A stretch of 64,000 nt of DNA, taken from Amia ocellicauda (Eukaryota > Chordata > Actinopteri > Amiiformes > Amiidae). Shown here piece by piece: positions 24,501-34,794 of this stretch (within the stretch, counting starts at the first letter, position 1; the number at the start of each line of letters is the position of its first letter). Position numbers and translations under genes: made by a program. The stretch is from positions 25,557,225-25,621,224 of the forward strand of contig NC_089854.1 of the NCBI RefSeq assembly GCF_036373705.1, written 5' to 3'. Under the pieces are notes generated by a model. That model saw only the letters and a list, made by a program, of their open reading frames with translations. It made no database searches and was not told the origin of the DNA.

Positions 24501-26281
24501 TTTAAAGATTTTATCATTATAATTGTTTTGAATGTTCTACTTCAGATTTGTGAAATGATCCACTGTTTGGCAAGTGTTTGTCATGTTATGACCATACAGA
24601 ATAGTTTAAAACCACAATTAACCATCTGGTTTCTTCAACTTTCACTCGGGAGCAAAAATCAGCCTTTAAACTTGAAAGAAATAATGATTGGACATTTATT
24701 GTGATAATTATCGATATCGACTGATATTAATTTTTTTATTGTGATAACATTTTTGACCATATCGCCCAGCCCTAGTCTGTTTCTAGTGTGGACCATCCAA
24801 AATCCCCCTCCAGTCCCTTTAGACTTCTAGATGACATCATTTGATTGTACTTATTTAAACAGTCATATATTGCGATGCATTGCTTTAATACTTTGAAATG
24901 CATGTCTTTTGGGTGGGTTTCTATTCATTTAATAATTTAATAACCATCCATCAATGCAGAGATTGTATGATTTTCTTACTCTTTTATAATAGAACAACTA
25001 TTTGCCTGGAAAATTAAGTTGAATTAATAATTCATTAATAATATATACATATTTCATTACTTGAATTAAGGTGGAGATTCTTATTGGTTTTATTTAGGTT
25101 TTATGCTTTAACACACAATGTATTTGTGCTGTTTTATATAATGCATGCAGGCTACAGTGTACAGTGTACCTTTGTATTTCTCAACTTGTGGTCAGCTTGT
25201 CAACCAAAGTAGCAAGAAGACTGCATTCGCCACACCCCATCCACCCCCACCATTGCACACACACTTCAATAATTTACACACAATATCATTTAGGGGAGAT
25301 CAAAATGTTTCCAAATGCTAATCTCACTTTAAAGGCCAGAGAACTAAGATTGGATTTCTTAACTTAGGGTCAACTAATCCGACCTCTTCACCTTATCTCA
25401 GCATAATATTATTTTTTCTTTCTGCTCTACAGGGATTGAAATGTAATCATGAATTTTTTCAATCTTATTTGGGCCCAGATATGCTTTATAAATAATACAT
25501 GGCCGTGATTGAGTTATCAGTTGAAATAAGGATTTTTCTTATTGAAACGTGTTATTTTTCCCTTTCGCTTTCTATTACCCTCACCGCAAATGTATCAGTT
25601 GATTCACACACGCACATCCTGCATGTTTGCGTACACACCTATTAATGGAGTGGTTTGTCAGGGTGCCATCCTACACACTTTCTATAGATTTATTGGTGTG
25701 TGTTTGTAATATTTTGTGAAGCGCCATGCGGAACAGAGTTGTGAAGTTGCTCTGCATTAACACATCTAAAGAGGGGGGTGAAAGACCTTATTTGGTCATT
25801 TATTCAACCTGTGAGTGATGAGTCTGTTCTGACCCTAGTGTTTTTACCTCAGGGAGAATGGTTACAGTGCAGAATAGCTGTATAATTCGCTTTTATTCTT
25901 GCCTGTGGGGATAAGTGCTTATTTCATTGACCTTTTTTCTCCTGTTGTTGTGAAAAAAAACTCTAGACAAGAAAAAACTAAAAAAAAAACTAAAAAAAAA
26001 AAAAAAACACCTCAGTGGCCAGGGTCTGGAGTCAGTCTTTCTGGGGCAGTGGTAGGCCGGTCCCACAGTGTGTGCTTACTCTCCCCACAGGTCCCGACTT
26101 TGACGTAGACTCTGCAGCTCGATACATCGCCGGCATGTTCCTCTCACTCAATAAGACTCCCAGCAAGCTCATCTATCACCATTTCACCACGGCCACAGAC
26201 ACCTCCAACGTGCAAATTGTCTTCCAGGTGGTTATGGACACAATCATCAAGGAAAACCTGGAAGCAGTGTCGTTGCTCTGA
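8310..26281 (+). CDS. G-protein alpha subunit, C-terminal five exons (Gv-class candidate, gnav1-like)
   Basis: GTP-binding alpha subunit that couples a seven-helix receptor to effectors at the inner plasma membrane. Five exons join in frame at GT-AG sites: 8310-8438, 18714-18843, 19257-19328, 20856-20943, 26091-26281 (TGA). They give 202 residues, the last ~57% of a usual ~355-residue subunit; the P-loop exons were not found and probably lie upstream of base 1. Visible motifs: switch I ([10 protein letters not shown]), switch II (DVGGQR), NKID of the NKxD box, and HFTTATDT where most families have TCAT. The C-terminus EAVSLL has Val at -4, so it lacks the cysteine modified by pertussis toxin in Gi. 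Residues resemble Gi in switch I, Gs in NRLQES and G13 in YHHFTT. This mixture, plus an intron that splits the usual Gi exon 7, argues for the fifth (Gv) class known from fish; a divergent Gi paralogue is the alternative. Gene identity as a G-alpha is near certain, the class about 60%. Confidence 0.93.
8439..13697 (+). other. G-alpha intron, left part
   Basis: About 5.3 kb with no gene seen. The stretch 12000-12400 is less AT-rich than its surroundings but carries no recognisable frame. Confidence 0.7.
13698..13788. repeat. (TA)n microsatellite
   Basis: About 45 AT units directly left of the Tc1 element at 13796. Confidence 0.95.
14025..14119. repeat. long hairpin palindrome in Tc1 copy 1
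   Basis: Arms read AGGTAACGAGCTGAGATTAG and onward, with a loop of about nine bases around 14072. Almost perfect pairing over more than 40 bases, just before the transposase start. Confidence 0.9.
14162..15091 (+). pseudogene. Tc1-type transposase, C-terminally damaged (copy 1)
   Basis: DDE transposase that cuts and pastes the element at TA sites. N-terminal paired-type helix-turn-helix domain ([18 protein letters not shown]), then catalytic D in WSDETK, D in QHDNDPKHT and E in NPIENLW with 34 residues between the last two (DD34E). Compared with copy 2, 118 bases are missing after AKRQP, so the frame shifts and the last ~40 residues are replaced by a short unrelated tail. All three catalytic residues remain, but the C-terminus is lost, so activity is doubtful. 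Confidence 0.9.
15278..16473 (-). mobile_element. Tc1/mariner element, family B
   Basis: Short terminal inverted repeats CACCTAAAGGATTATTAGG (left) and the matching inverted copy (right). TA lies directly at the right end (16474-16475); a TA on the left is two bases away. Length 1196 bp, which is usual for fish Tc1 elements with short ends. It sits only 33 bases from family A copy 1, in the same (TA)-rich tract. Confidence 0.93.
15310..16333 (-). pseudogene. Tc1-type transposase, frameshifted (family B)
   Basis: Starts at ATG 16333 ([20 protein letters not shown]) with a helix-turn-helix, a WSDESRF catalytic region and [10 protein letters not shown]. At about 15570-15590 the frame changes, and the rest ([19 protein letters not shown]) continues in another frame to a stop at 15310. 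The protein is broken between the second D and the last E of the catalytic triad. Confidence 0.9.
16474..16540. repeat. (TA)n microsatellite
   Basis: TA repeat directly right of the family B element; with 13698-13788 it appears to be one tract split by two insertions. Confidence 0.9.
16541..18713 (+). other. G-alpha intron, right part
   Basis: No gene seen. It contains only the poly(T) tract before the acceptor at 18712-18713. Confidence 0.7.
18549..18580. repeat. poly(T) tract
   Basis: About 32 T, 134 bases before the acceptor of the DVGGQR exon. Confidence 0.9.
19329..20855 (+). other. extra G-alpha intron
   Basis: Intron of 1.5 kb between the NRLQES and NKID exons. No gene or repeat was recognised. 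Confidence 0.8.
21259..22494. mobile_element. non-autonomous PIF/Harbinger-like DNA transposon
   Basis: Inverted ends AGGCCGATTTATACTTCTGC and its complement GCAGAAGTATAAATCAGCCT, extending with TACACG/TATGCGTCTCTGCG-type matches for about 60 bases. TTA lies directly on both sides (21256-21258 and 22495-22497), the 3-bp TWA duplication usual for Harbinger elements. It is 1236 bp and contains no transposase. It sits in the last G-alpha intron. Confidence 0.8.
23338..23363. repeat. poly(T) tract
   Basis: About 25 T in the last G-alpha intron. Confidence 0.9.
24067..24207 (+). mobile_element. solo right end of Tc1 family A
   Basis: About 140 bases matching the right inverted end (TTTCTGGATTTTTTTGTTG ... 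TTTTTTCCCTCACTG), then TA. No transposase is attached. It lies in a G-alpha intron. Confidence 0.9.
24311..24368. repeat. (TTTA)n/(TTCA)n microsatellite
   Basis: Runs of TTTA then TTCA units. Confidence 0.9.
24690..24775. repeat. hAT-like MITE end remnant
   Basis: Contains GATAATTATCGATATCGACT and ends CATATCGCCCAGCCCTAG, the recurrent end of a fish MITE. Only one end is preserved. Confidence 0.55.
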
Positions 26282-26850
26282 GAAGAAACCCGATGGTGCT
26301 CTTTGACCAGCAATCGAGAAGAGAGTGTTGCCATTGTATGATGGATTATGCTACTGTATTATTGCCTGAAGCCACTTTTAAATTCTATGTTTAATATATC
26401 TTCCAAAGGACTGGCCGGGACTTAAAGGCTACCTGTCTTTTTAAAACGACTCACACCATTTAAAAAACATAATGCAAAAAAATGCAATTTGTGTACATTT
26501 GTATATTTATTTTGTAATCTCCAGAAATAATTCCAAGTATTCATACAAGAACAACAAAAATCAGCTGCAGTAAATGCTTTTTTTTTTTAATTTTTTTTTT
26601 TTTTTTAAAGCTTATTTGTTCCATTTTGTGAAATGCATCTACTTGTTACTACAACCACAAGTCAGTTTCTAAAGTAATTAGTCAAACTGCTTGGATACTA
26701 ACACCTAAAGGTAAAATCCAAACCTAGCCTCAACTGATGTTGCAGCCCTCTTCAGAGAGATATTTGAGAGAACCAAATCTCTTCACTGCTGGTAATATCT
26801 TTACACTTCAGATAAGTGACACTGCTTTGCTTTTTTCTGTTTTCATAAAA

Positions 26851-27070
26851 TACAATCCATCACGAAAAGTATTGGGACTACAGAGAACTACCAAAAGATA
26901 GGATGCGAGTCCACCCTTGACTTTAATTACTGCCACAGTCCTTTTTTGTAAATTGTTCTATGGTACGGGCAGATTAGTCTTGATTGTTAAGTTCCACACT
27001 GTTTCTACAGCTTCATAATCATTTGTGGGAGGGTTATTATGCAAGAGATCAATGCATTTTGGAATTAAAT
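26851..27070. mobile_element. possible Tc1-like relic in the G-alpha 3' UTR
   Basis: ATCCATCACGAAAAGTATTG after a TA resembles a Tc1 end, followed by degraded internal sequence. No second end was found. Confidence 0.35.
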
Positions 27071-28122
27071 ACTAAACTAGAATAAAAGTATTATTTGGAG
27101 TTCAATTATATTGCTCCATGATGCTATATTAGCAAGTGACTAATAGCTGTAACTTTTTCTGTTGTATGGATTGAGCAGGATGTATTTCTTGGCTCACTAT
27201 GCAAAGACAAAAGCTTTACCAACGCTTGTGGACATGCTATTTCTGCCTTCAGTCAATCGATCAAGTGTTGTCTGACACAGGTATAATTGGAACCAGATCA
27301 TGGTGAGAAAAATACCCTTATTTCCTATTATAAATCCATGAATCCTGTCATTCTTCACAAGCAATTCAAACCTTGGTTTACTCTGTTGTAGGGATATACT
27401 GCTTTTACTTTAATGTTTTTATTTGTTTCTTTACTTTTTGAGCTATGCTGATGTTAGAAGCAGTACTTACAAAATTAATTTTAACATTATATTTGAGGTT
27501 TGCCACCTTTTTTTTGTATTAGATTATACTGTTATCCAGTAGGTATGTACTATATGTTAAACTGGATTGTTCTGGCTGATATCAAGTCATGATGGAAGTC
27601 TGTGAATTGAGTGCATGAACTCCCCCTTTCTTTTGTTTGGCAGCTGCGACTCCACACCTGCTCATTAACAACCAAAAATAACACTTGTAATTGATTTTCT
27701 TTATTTGATTAACACATACAGGTCCATACCTTCACTGTAAATGTAGCTGTTTTTTTACGCTAACTTGTCTACAGTGTAGCAGTATGAATCTACTGAATAG
27801 GTGCCTTCAGTTCAGAAAAACAAGCATGAAAAATTATCAACGTTTGGTTTTCATTTGCAGGTGGAGAAGGATGAATTGACAAGCTGTGCTGGTCTATTTT
27901 CCTTCTCCATTGTTTCTAAAGTTTGAATTTAAAAGTTAACATTGAGTCAGTGAGAGATTCTAAAATGGTTCCCTAAACTGGAGTAAGAAAAGGAAACCTC
28001 TCCAAAAACTCCGTGCCTTAAGGTGTAAGAAGATCTACCTGTGCCTTTTTTGTATTATCACAAGTATGCTATTTTTGTCCATGCCATTTTAATATATGTA
28101 TATACATATTTTTAATTAATTT

Positions 28123-28128
28123 AATAAA
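28123..28128 (+). terminator. polyadenylation signal (G-alpha gene)
   Basis: Canonical AATAAA, with T-rich and TG-containing sequence after it. It is the best-placed signal before the convergent npb gene. Confidence 0.5.
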
Positions 28129-29108
28129 TGTTTGTATTACTTTGATGCAAATTCAGTGTATCAAGTTTTATTTGTGTAAATTCATCCACTGTGAATGGGA
28201 GAGTTTTTTTTTATTAATCAGCCATTTTTAAATATTCTCTTCCTTTGTTAAGGAGAACAGCAATATTAAACTATTTCTTAAACATTGTCTGCAAGACTAA
28301 TGTTACTCTTGATTTATGGTAACAAAAAGACACACACACAAACAGTCATGAACTTGTAAATAATAAGAAATGTGTGCCTGTGAAGACAAGTGGAAGAGCC
28401 GTGTAGAAATTTATTTTTATTTGGAGCGATAAATGTATACCTATAGCTCAAGAAAAGCACTTGTTGCCAGGATTATATAGGTTTTAACGTCCTACTACTG
28501 CCGTTGACTCTTGACAGCTGGTCTTGCAAACATGGAATAGATTGCTTACCTAAAATTACCTTAGGTAGTCTAAGATTAGTGTTGACTAGGGTCTGTGAAG
28601 CCAGATCATTTCTGGGGAAGTTACTGAACTTCTGTGCTCTATGATTCAGATGGTCAATAGAATCCAAGCTGTTTTGCAAGTTTCAATACAACAGCAACAG
28701 CTTGTGCACCATTAATTTCCTGTTCTCAGTCAGTGACTTTGAGTCCGAGCATCTACTAAATAAATATTATTATTATGATCTTCCATGTCCCCTACAGTAT
28801 CCATCTACTTCATATTTAAGAAATGCTCTTTTAAAGATAATGGTAATACTGACACTCTTACAGTTGGTTTCACACACCTAGATTAGCACTAGTCTTAGAC
28901 TACCCTTACTAAAATAACATTGGGCTGTTGAATCTAATCTGAGTCTGTGATACCAACCCCTAGATTTCTCCGAGTTGAATATAGCAGCAAGCTGTTTGCA
29001 AAGTGTAACGAATGAAATTGAAAAGAATGTTGGGCATTTAAAAAAATAATTACAAAACACACGAGGTAATTTAAGGCTGATATATTAAGTGAACAAATTC
29101 AATATATA

Positions 29109-29114
29109 TTTATT
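29109..29114 (-). terminator. npb: polyadenylation signal candidate (npb)
   Basis: AATAAA on the minus strand about 370 bases past the npb stop codon. Other AATAAA-like words lie nearby, so the exact 3' end is uncertain. Confidence 0.4.
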
Positions 29115-29480
29115 TTATGTTGCAACTGTTATTTAGAACTTAAATACAAATGTACACATAGATAAAATTCACAGTATATGTAAATTTTAATAAATAACAG
29201 AAAAAAATCTTCGAGAAATTCTGCTCAGCAGTTAACAATTTATGGTACTTTTAATACATTTGGCAGTGGGTACAATGGAAAGGTTGGTAGGGAGGGGTTG
29301 GGGATTGAACGGAAATGACCCTTCTCACACACCGTACTTTTGATTATTATTATTTTTTTGTTTGTTTTGTTACATCTTCACATATGGTGCAATGAGAAAC
29401 ATTCAATGTCATCGGTCCATAGTTGTAGTTTTCCGAGGAAAGAGGCGCTGTGACGGGTGTGCTGAGGGGAAACGCAGGGT

Positions 29481-30046
29481 TTAGGCGTTTACACAGTCCT
29501 GTGAGTCGAGGGAAAGGTACACGTCGGCCTTACACTGAAATGTGTTCATCCCGTCCTGGACCAGTTCACAACTTTGCAGGTTCGGGGAAATGTCTTTGAC
29601 ACATATAGCCTAGAGTGGTGAAGCACACATTGTTAGATATTTTCAGACAAGATATACAATTATGGAGCAAGTACTTTTTGCATGCATATACACAAGGTTT
29701 GTTCAATTTTTAAAGTTTAATGCAGTAGAATTGAAAATCCATTACTTTGTTAATTACATTATAGCATTGATGAATGTATTTAATTTCATACATGTGTTTT
29801 TTTATACATGTCATTACAAACGCATTGATTAATTAAATACTTCGTTATGGTAAGTGGCAAAACTCGAAAACATGTAATTAATTACTCTGTATTAAAAATA
29901 TTGAAACGCCTAATTATGAAAACTTGTATATCACGATACCTCATCTTGTGCATCCGCTGTCTGGATTCTAGTTATTAGATGGTTGTACTTAACTGTATTT
30001 TTGCACTTAAGTTGTAAGTCGCCCTGGATAAGGGCGTCTGCCAAGA

Positions 30047-30080
<34 letters not shown>

Positions 30081-30540
30081 GATGGTTGAAGGTGTAGCTT
30101 TGAAGTAACCTTCAAACACACGCCCACACACACACCGAAACAAGAACACACCTGCCAGCTACGTTTCAGGAATTGTATGTTTTTGGGTTTTGCCAGCTTG
30201 CAACTTTGGACAGTTCAGTATTCTATATTGTATCTGTCGTTGTTTTGGTATATTCGAGTGTAGTTAGGTAGCATTATATTTTGTCTTGTTTAATTAAATT
30301 AACTATTGTGGAAAACCAGATGCTTTAAGTGCTGAAATATTATAATAAATGCCTGAAGTTGATCAGTTTGGCTGAGAACATGTTAACCGCTGTTGGCGCT
30401 GGTGCTGAACGGACAGCTCCCGATCGGGCGGGTCCTCGGCCCTCGCTCAGCCCTCCTGCATTTAAACGCGCTGTGACGTACAGGTATAGTGTCCTGAGAG
30501 GGCATTCCTTCAGAAAAGTGACCAAGTTGTGAATTCATAA

Positions 30541-30571
<31 letters not shown>

Positions 30572-30884
30572 ATGATATGCATTATAGTAATAATCAGTTT
30601 TAAAGCACACTTACCATGTTTTTCAGGATGGATGTCTGTCGGCTCTGGCTGCCCAGCTCGGGGAGCACGTTGTTGCCGGCTGTCTCGGCGCTTTCCGCCG
30701 GCGAGTCGGGCTCGGACCTCCTGATGTACGGCGACCTCCGGATACCGGACAGCAGACCCGAAGCTCTGCCGACGGAGTAGTAGCTTGGACCGGTCGCCTG
30801 CTTGTACCACGCCTCGGCAGGCTGGCATGAGACGAGCACAGAGATGGCTATTAACCCCAACGCAAATCTCACTGATCTCTCCAT
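29481..30884 (-). CDS. npb: neuropeptide B precursor
   Basis: Precursor of neuropeptide B, secreted ligand of the Gi-coupled receptors NPBWR1/2 (feeding, pain, neuroendocrine control in mammals). Exon 1 is 30884-30615 (90 codons) and exon 2 is 29609-29481 (TAA), joined at phase 0, giving 132 residues. Residues 1-25 form a hydrophobic signal peptide ending AEA. The mature peptide begins at W26 ([15 protein letters not shown]) and reaches the dibasic RR after residue 48, which gives a 23-mer, and a second RR after residue 54, which gives a 29-mer, as in mammalian NPB-23 and NPB-29. Exon 2 encodes the conserved C-terminal part with [13 protein letters not shown] and [11 protein letters not shown]. 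Length and layout match the human gene. It converges on the G-alpha gene and lies between it and sgsh. The paralogue neuropeptide W is less likely because of the AGLLSG/RRSPY pattern and the C-terminal match. Confidence 0.95.
29960..30080 (+). repeat. SINE/L2-type tail with (ATA)n
   Basis: Inside the npb intron. The segment GTAAGTCGCCCTGGATAAGG followed by GCGTCTGCCAA is the 3' tail shared by L2-clade LINEs and many fish SINEs. It is followed by about ten ATA repeats (30048-30080). The 5' end is not clear. Confidence 0.7.
30539..30570. repeat. (CTA)n microsatellite
   Basis: About ten CTA units in the npb intron, 45 bases from the exon 1 donor. Confidence 0.9.
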
Positions 30885-30967
30885 GGCAAGTGAGTTACTT
30901 TTCGCGCTTCTTGCTTCCCTGCTGTCTTCTTGGGAACTTGATGCTCCCTAGTAGAAATCCCAGTTGC

Positions 30968-30974
30968 TTATATA
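30968..30974 (-). promoter_or_regulatory. npb: TATA box of npb
   Basis: TATATAA on the minus strand, 84 bases before the npb start codon. This spacing predicts a start site near 30940 and a 5' UTR of about 55 bases. No in-frame ATG lies between. Confidence 0.65.
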
Positions 30975-31089
30975 GGAGCCCCAGCATCGTGATCACACTC
31001 GTCAACTTCATCAGAGTCGGTGATTCATAGTTCCGCCGGGGAAAAGTCCAATCTGAATTGATCCTGCAGTCCACGTCTGAAAGGTTCAG

Positions 31090-31132
31090 GGAGAGGGAGG
31101 GGAAGGGGGTGGGTGGGTGGGTGGATGGGTGA
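31090..31132. repeat. G-rich tract upstream of npb
   Basis: GGGAGAGGGAGGGGAAGGGG followed by four GGGT units on the plus strand. It has at least four G3 runs and can form a G-quadruplex. It lies about 120 bases upstream of the npb TATA box. Confidence 0.75.
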
Positions 31133-31889
31133 ATAATATTTGTTTATTTATTTATTTATGTTGGAAAAAACCATCGGTCTTGTTGTCTCAACATTAAAAT
31201 ATTGCCACAATCGTTTCTATTACGCAAAGTAATGAATCAGTGAGTTAGAAAACTTCTCTGCTTTCTGTAGCTTCATTGATGGTCAAAACGAGAGCTGCAG
31301 GAATCAGTTTGAGGTCTAGAGAGAGAAGTGATTGATGGAGAGTTCGGTTTAGAAGAAAAACACTTTAAAACAGTTTGCTGGGCTATTAAAGGCAGGCCTG
31401 CATGTGCGTAATACTTAATTAATGCTGCCTTTCTGAAGCAGTTATCACAGTCTCTTTGACTTCGATAAATCAGTTTTCTGTTGAAACCCGGGAAGCGTAG
31501 GCTTACTTAAATGACAATAGTTTTAACACTTCAAGGTTTATTGAATATGAATAATATGGACTTATCGCTTATGATATAATTACGCACCGAATGAATACCT
31601 AGTTCAATACCTTCCAAGTGCGCAACACATCACATTATCTTTAGACTTCAATAAACAGTGTTCCTCAAACACAAATGAAGACACACAAAAATATAGTCAT
31701 TCAGCAGATATTTTGTTAATTTTAACAGTACAATTATCATCGTTTAATTAATTAATAATAATAATAATAAAATGTACAGGCTAATTGTGCAACACGTCAT
31801 TATAAATCGAATCGTGTTATTTAAAGAATATATATATTTTTTAATAAATTAGGATTAAGCCTACACAATGTACACTCCAATAATTAAAG

Positions 31890-32145
31890 TGTCTAATTAG
31901 AACCTTTTTGGGTTCCTGTGGTTGATACTGTGGAGGAACATTTAATGGTTCTTATTCGAACCTTTTACCAAGGATCCTTAAATAACCTTACACGTATCTT
32001 AAATCAGCTGCGATCATGATGAAAAAGGGTTCTTAAAAAATCCCTTGTGTTCCCTTTCGGTTCTTAAACGAACCCTTTAATGAAAAAAAACTCACGAAGA
32101 ACCCAAAGGTTCTAAAAACAACCTTCAATAAAATTGAATGTTCTA
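31890..32145. repeat. GGTTCTT/AAGAACC repeat cluster
   Basis: Many direct and inverted copies of GGTTC(T/C) and GAACC in 250 bases. This fits a degraded MITE common in fish, but no clean ends were seen. Confidence 0.5.
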
Positions 32146-32292
32146 TCTTGGTATTAAATTAACATGATGTACCACTTACACAGACCGTTTGTTAAAACTG
32201 GCACAGGACGGAACCAACACATATAGAACGAATCATAATTGTGAAAGTATAATGCAATGGCTTGGTCGGGCAAATTTTAACGTATCGAGGTT

Positions 32293-32442
32293 TACCATCC
32301 ATCCATCCATCCATCCATCCATCCATCCGTCTTCAAAACCGCTCATCCTGGTGAGGGTCGCAGGGAAGCTGGAGCCGATCCCGGCAGGCATAGGGCGCAA
32401 GGCAGGAACACACCCAGGACTGGACGCCAGTCCATCTCTGGG

Positions 32443-32500
<58 letters not shown>
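32293..32500. repeat. dispersed fish repeat with (ATCC)n head and (CA)n tail
   Basis: (ATCC)n at 32295-32328, then a conserved core (GCTGGAGCCGATCCCGGCAG, GGGCGCAAGGCAGGAACAC, GACGCCAGTCCATC), then (CA)n at 32445-32500. The same core occurs at 35751-35898. Confidence 0.8.
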
Positions 32501-32504
<4 letters not shown>

Positions 32505-33645
32505 CAATTTAGAGAGATCGAGGTTTACCAAAACTCTTATACCATGAGACCAGCAGGTCTTATTTTTATTGGATCTTTTAGCTCAAAGTGGAGAATTCAC
32601 ATGTATTACACTATTATATTGTAAAGTAGTTTTACTTTCTTACATTGAAAGAAAAGAACTGCAGGCGAGGAGAAAAATATTTTAAAATGTACATTCAACA
32701 TATATTTATTTTATTTGGCTAAATTACAAGTCGGTCTGTTTGATTCTATGGAATGGTCTTTTCTTGCAATAGCTTTTTTTGGTTGTTTAACCCGGGGTGC
32801 CATTCATGGAGTCTATTATTGTGCTTTCACTGTCTAGAGCTATAATAGTAAGTGTGTCGATTGTGGTTTTATTTTCCCTGCGGCGGAGATATCGAATGAG
32901 CAAAGAAATACCATAGAAGAACAAATTACCCCTAAAATCACAGACAGGATGCAGCGCGTATCCTTATGTCCGTAAGTGTTTTTGTTTGTTTTTCACTTCT
33001 TGTACCGAGAGAAGCATAATCTTACAACTCGTATGGAAAAATAAGTTATTCTAATAATCAAAACAAACTAATCTAATTCATATAGGATGATATATATTTA
33101 ACTGAGGGTGAAACACAAAACAACCTCACCTTATACCTTATAACGTCCGGCGACTTGACTAAAACGTTTATTTGTACTGTGTAAGCACTGCAAAGCTACC
33201 CCTAACATAATGCTGACACGTATTCAGGCTGCTTTGTTGAACTTAATGACAACTTTATTAACAATGATCAAGTTTATCATTGTTTCCACAAAACTGTGTA
33301 CTCCACTCACCTAATTAGGAGTCCATTATTCATGAGCTCCATATCCAAACCTTTGCTACTTCAAGATATTTAGCTTACAGGTATAATTTGTGTATAAGTT
33401 GCCAGCACAAATCCAACAACATGATTGTACCTCATTTACAAATCACAAGAAACATCAACAATTGCCCACTGACAAAGAAATGATCAGTCTATAATTTTAA
33501 TGGTAGGTGTATTTTAACAGTGAGAGACAGAATAACAACAAAAAAATCCAGAAAAACGCATTTCAAAAAAGTTATAAATTGATTTGCATGTTAATGAGGG
33601 AAATAAGTATTTGATCCCCTATCAATCAGCAAGATTTTCGGCTCC

Positions 33646-33742
33646 CAGGTGTCTTTTATACAGGTAACGAGCTGAGATTAGGAGCACTCTCTTAAAGGGA
33701 GTGCTCCTAATCTCGGCTCGTTACCTGTATAAAAGACACCTG
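33646..33742. repeat. long hairpin palindrome in Tc1 copy 2
   Basis: Same structure as in copy 1, with arms of about 44 bases starting CAGGTGTCTTTTATACAGG. One arm has a single change (CTCGG for CTCAG). Confidence 0.9.
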
Positions 33743-33784
33743 TCCACAGAAGCAATCAATCAATCAGATTCCAAACTCTCCACC

Positions 33785-34794
33785 ATGGCCAAGACCAAAG
33801 AGCTGTCCAAGGATGTCAGGGACAAGATTGTAGACCTACACAAGGCTGGAATGGGCTACAAGACCATCGCCAAGCAGCTTGGTGAGAAGGTGACAACAGT
33901 TGGTGCGATTATTCGCAAATGGAAGAAACACAAAATAACTGTCAGTCTCCCTTGGTCTGGGGCTCCATGCAAGATCTCACCTCGTGGAGTTTCAATGATC
34001 ATGAGAACGGTGAGGAATCAGTCCAGAACTACATGGGAGGATCTTGTTAATGATCTCAAGGCAGCTGGGACCATAGTCACCAAGAAAACAATTGGTAACA
34101 CACTACGCCGTGAAGGACTGAAATCCTGCAGCGCCCGCAAGGTCCCCCTGCTCAAGAAAGCACATGTACAGGCCTGTCTGAAGTTTGCCAACATCTGAAT
34201 GATTCAGAGAAGAACTGAGTGAAAGTGCTGTGGTCAGATGAGACCAAAATCGAGCTCTTTGGCATCAACTCAACTCACCGTGTTTGGAGGAGGAGGAATG
34301 ACCCCAAGAACACCATCCCCACCGTCAAACATGGAGGTGGAAACATTATGCTTTGGGGGTGTTTTTCTGCTAAGGGGACAGGACAACTGCACCACATCAA
34401 AGGGACGATGGACGGGGCCATGTACCGTCAAATCTTGGGTGAGAACCTCCTTCCCTCAGCCAGGACATTGAAAATGGGTCGTGGATGGGTATTCCAGCAT
34501 GACAATGACCCAAAACACACAGCCAAGGCAACAAAGGAGTGGCTCAAGAAGAAGCACATTAAGGTCCTGGAGTGGCCTAGCCAGTCTCCAGACCTTAATC
34601 CCATAGAAAATCTGTGGAGGGAGCTGAAGGTTCGAGTTGCCAAACGTCAGCCTCGAAACCTTAATGACTTGGAGAGGATCTGCAAAGAGGAGTGGGACAA
34701 AATCCCTCCTGAGATGTGTGCAAACCTGGTGGCCAACTACAAGAAACGTCTGACCTCTGTGATTGCCAACAAGGGTTTTGCCACCAAGTACTAA
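33785..34794 (+). pseudogene. Tc1-type transposase, frameshift and stop (copy 2)
   Basis: Starts at ATG 33785 and reads to a stop at 34198. Relative to copy 1, four bases are missing near 34191 and a Trp codon has become TGA near 34217. The second half ([12 protein letters not shown] through DNDPKHT, NPIENLW, to NKGFATKY and TAA at 34794) is open in the other frame. All DD34E residues are visible but in two frames. Confidence 0.92.

Larger units (their letters stand above)
22498..26090 (+). other. last G-alpha intron, right part
   Basis: Contains the poly(T), the Tc1 end, the microsatellite and the MITE end listed separately. Nothing else recognised. Confidence 0.7.
26282..28150 (+). other. 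3' untranslated region of the G-alpha gene
   Basis: About 1.87 kb of AT-rich sequence follows the stop codon and ends near an AATAAA at 28123-28128. It includes runs of T and a weak Tc1-like relic starting near 26851. The end point is inferred from the poly(A) signal only. Confidence 0.55.
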
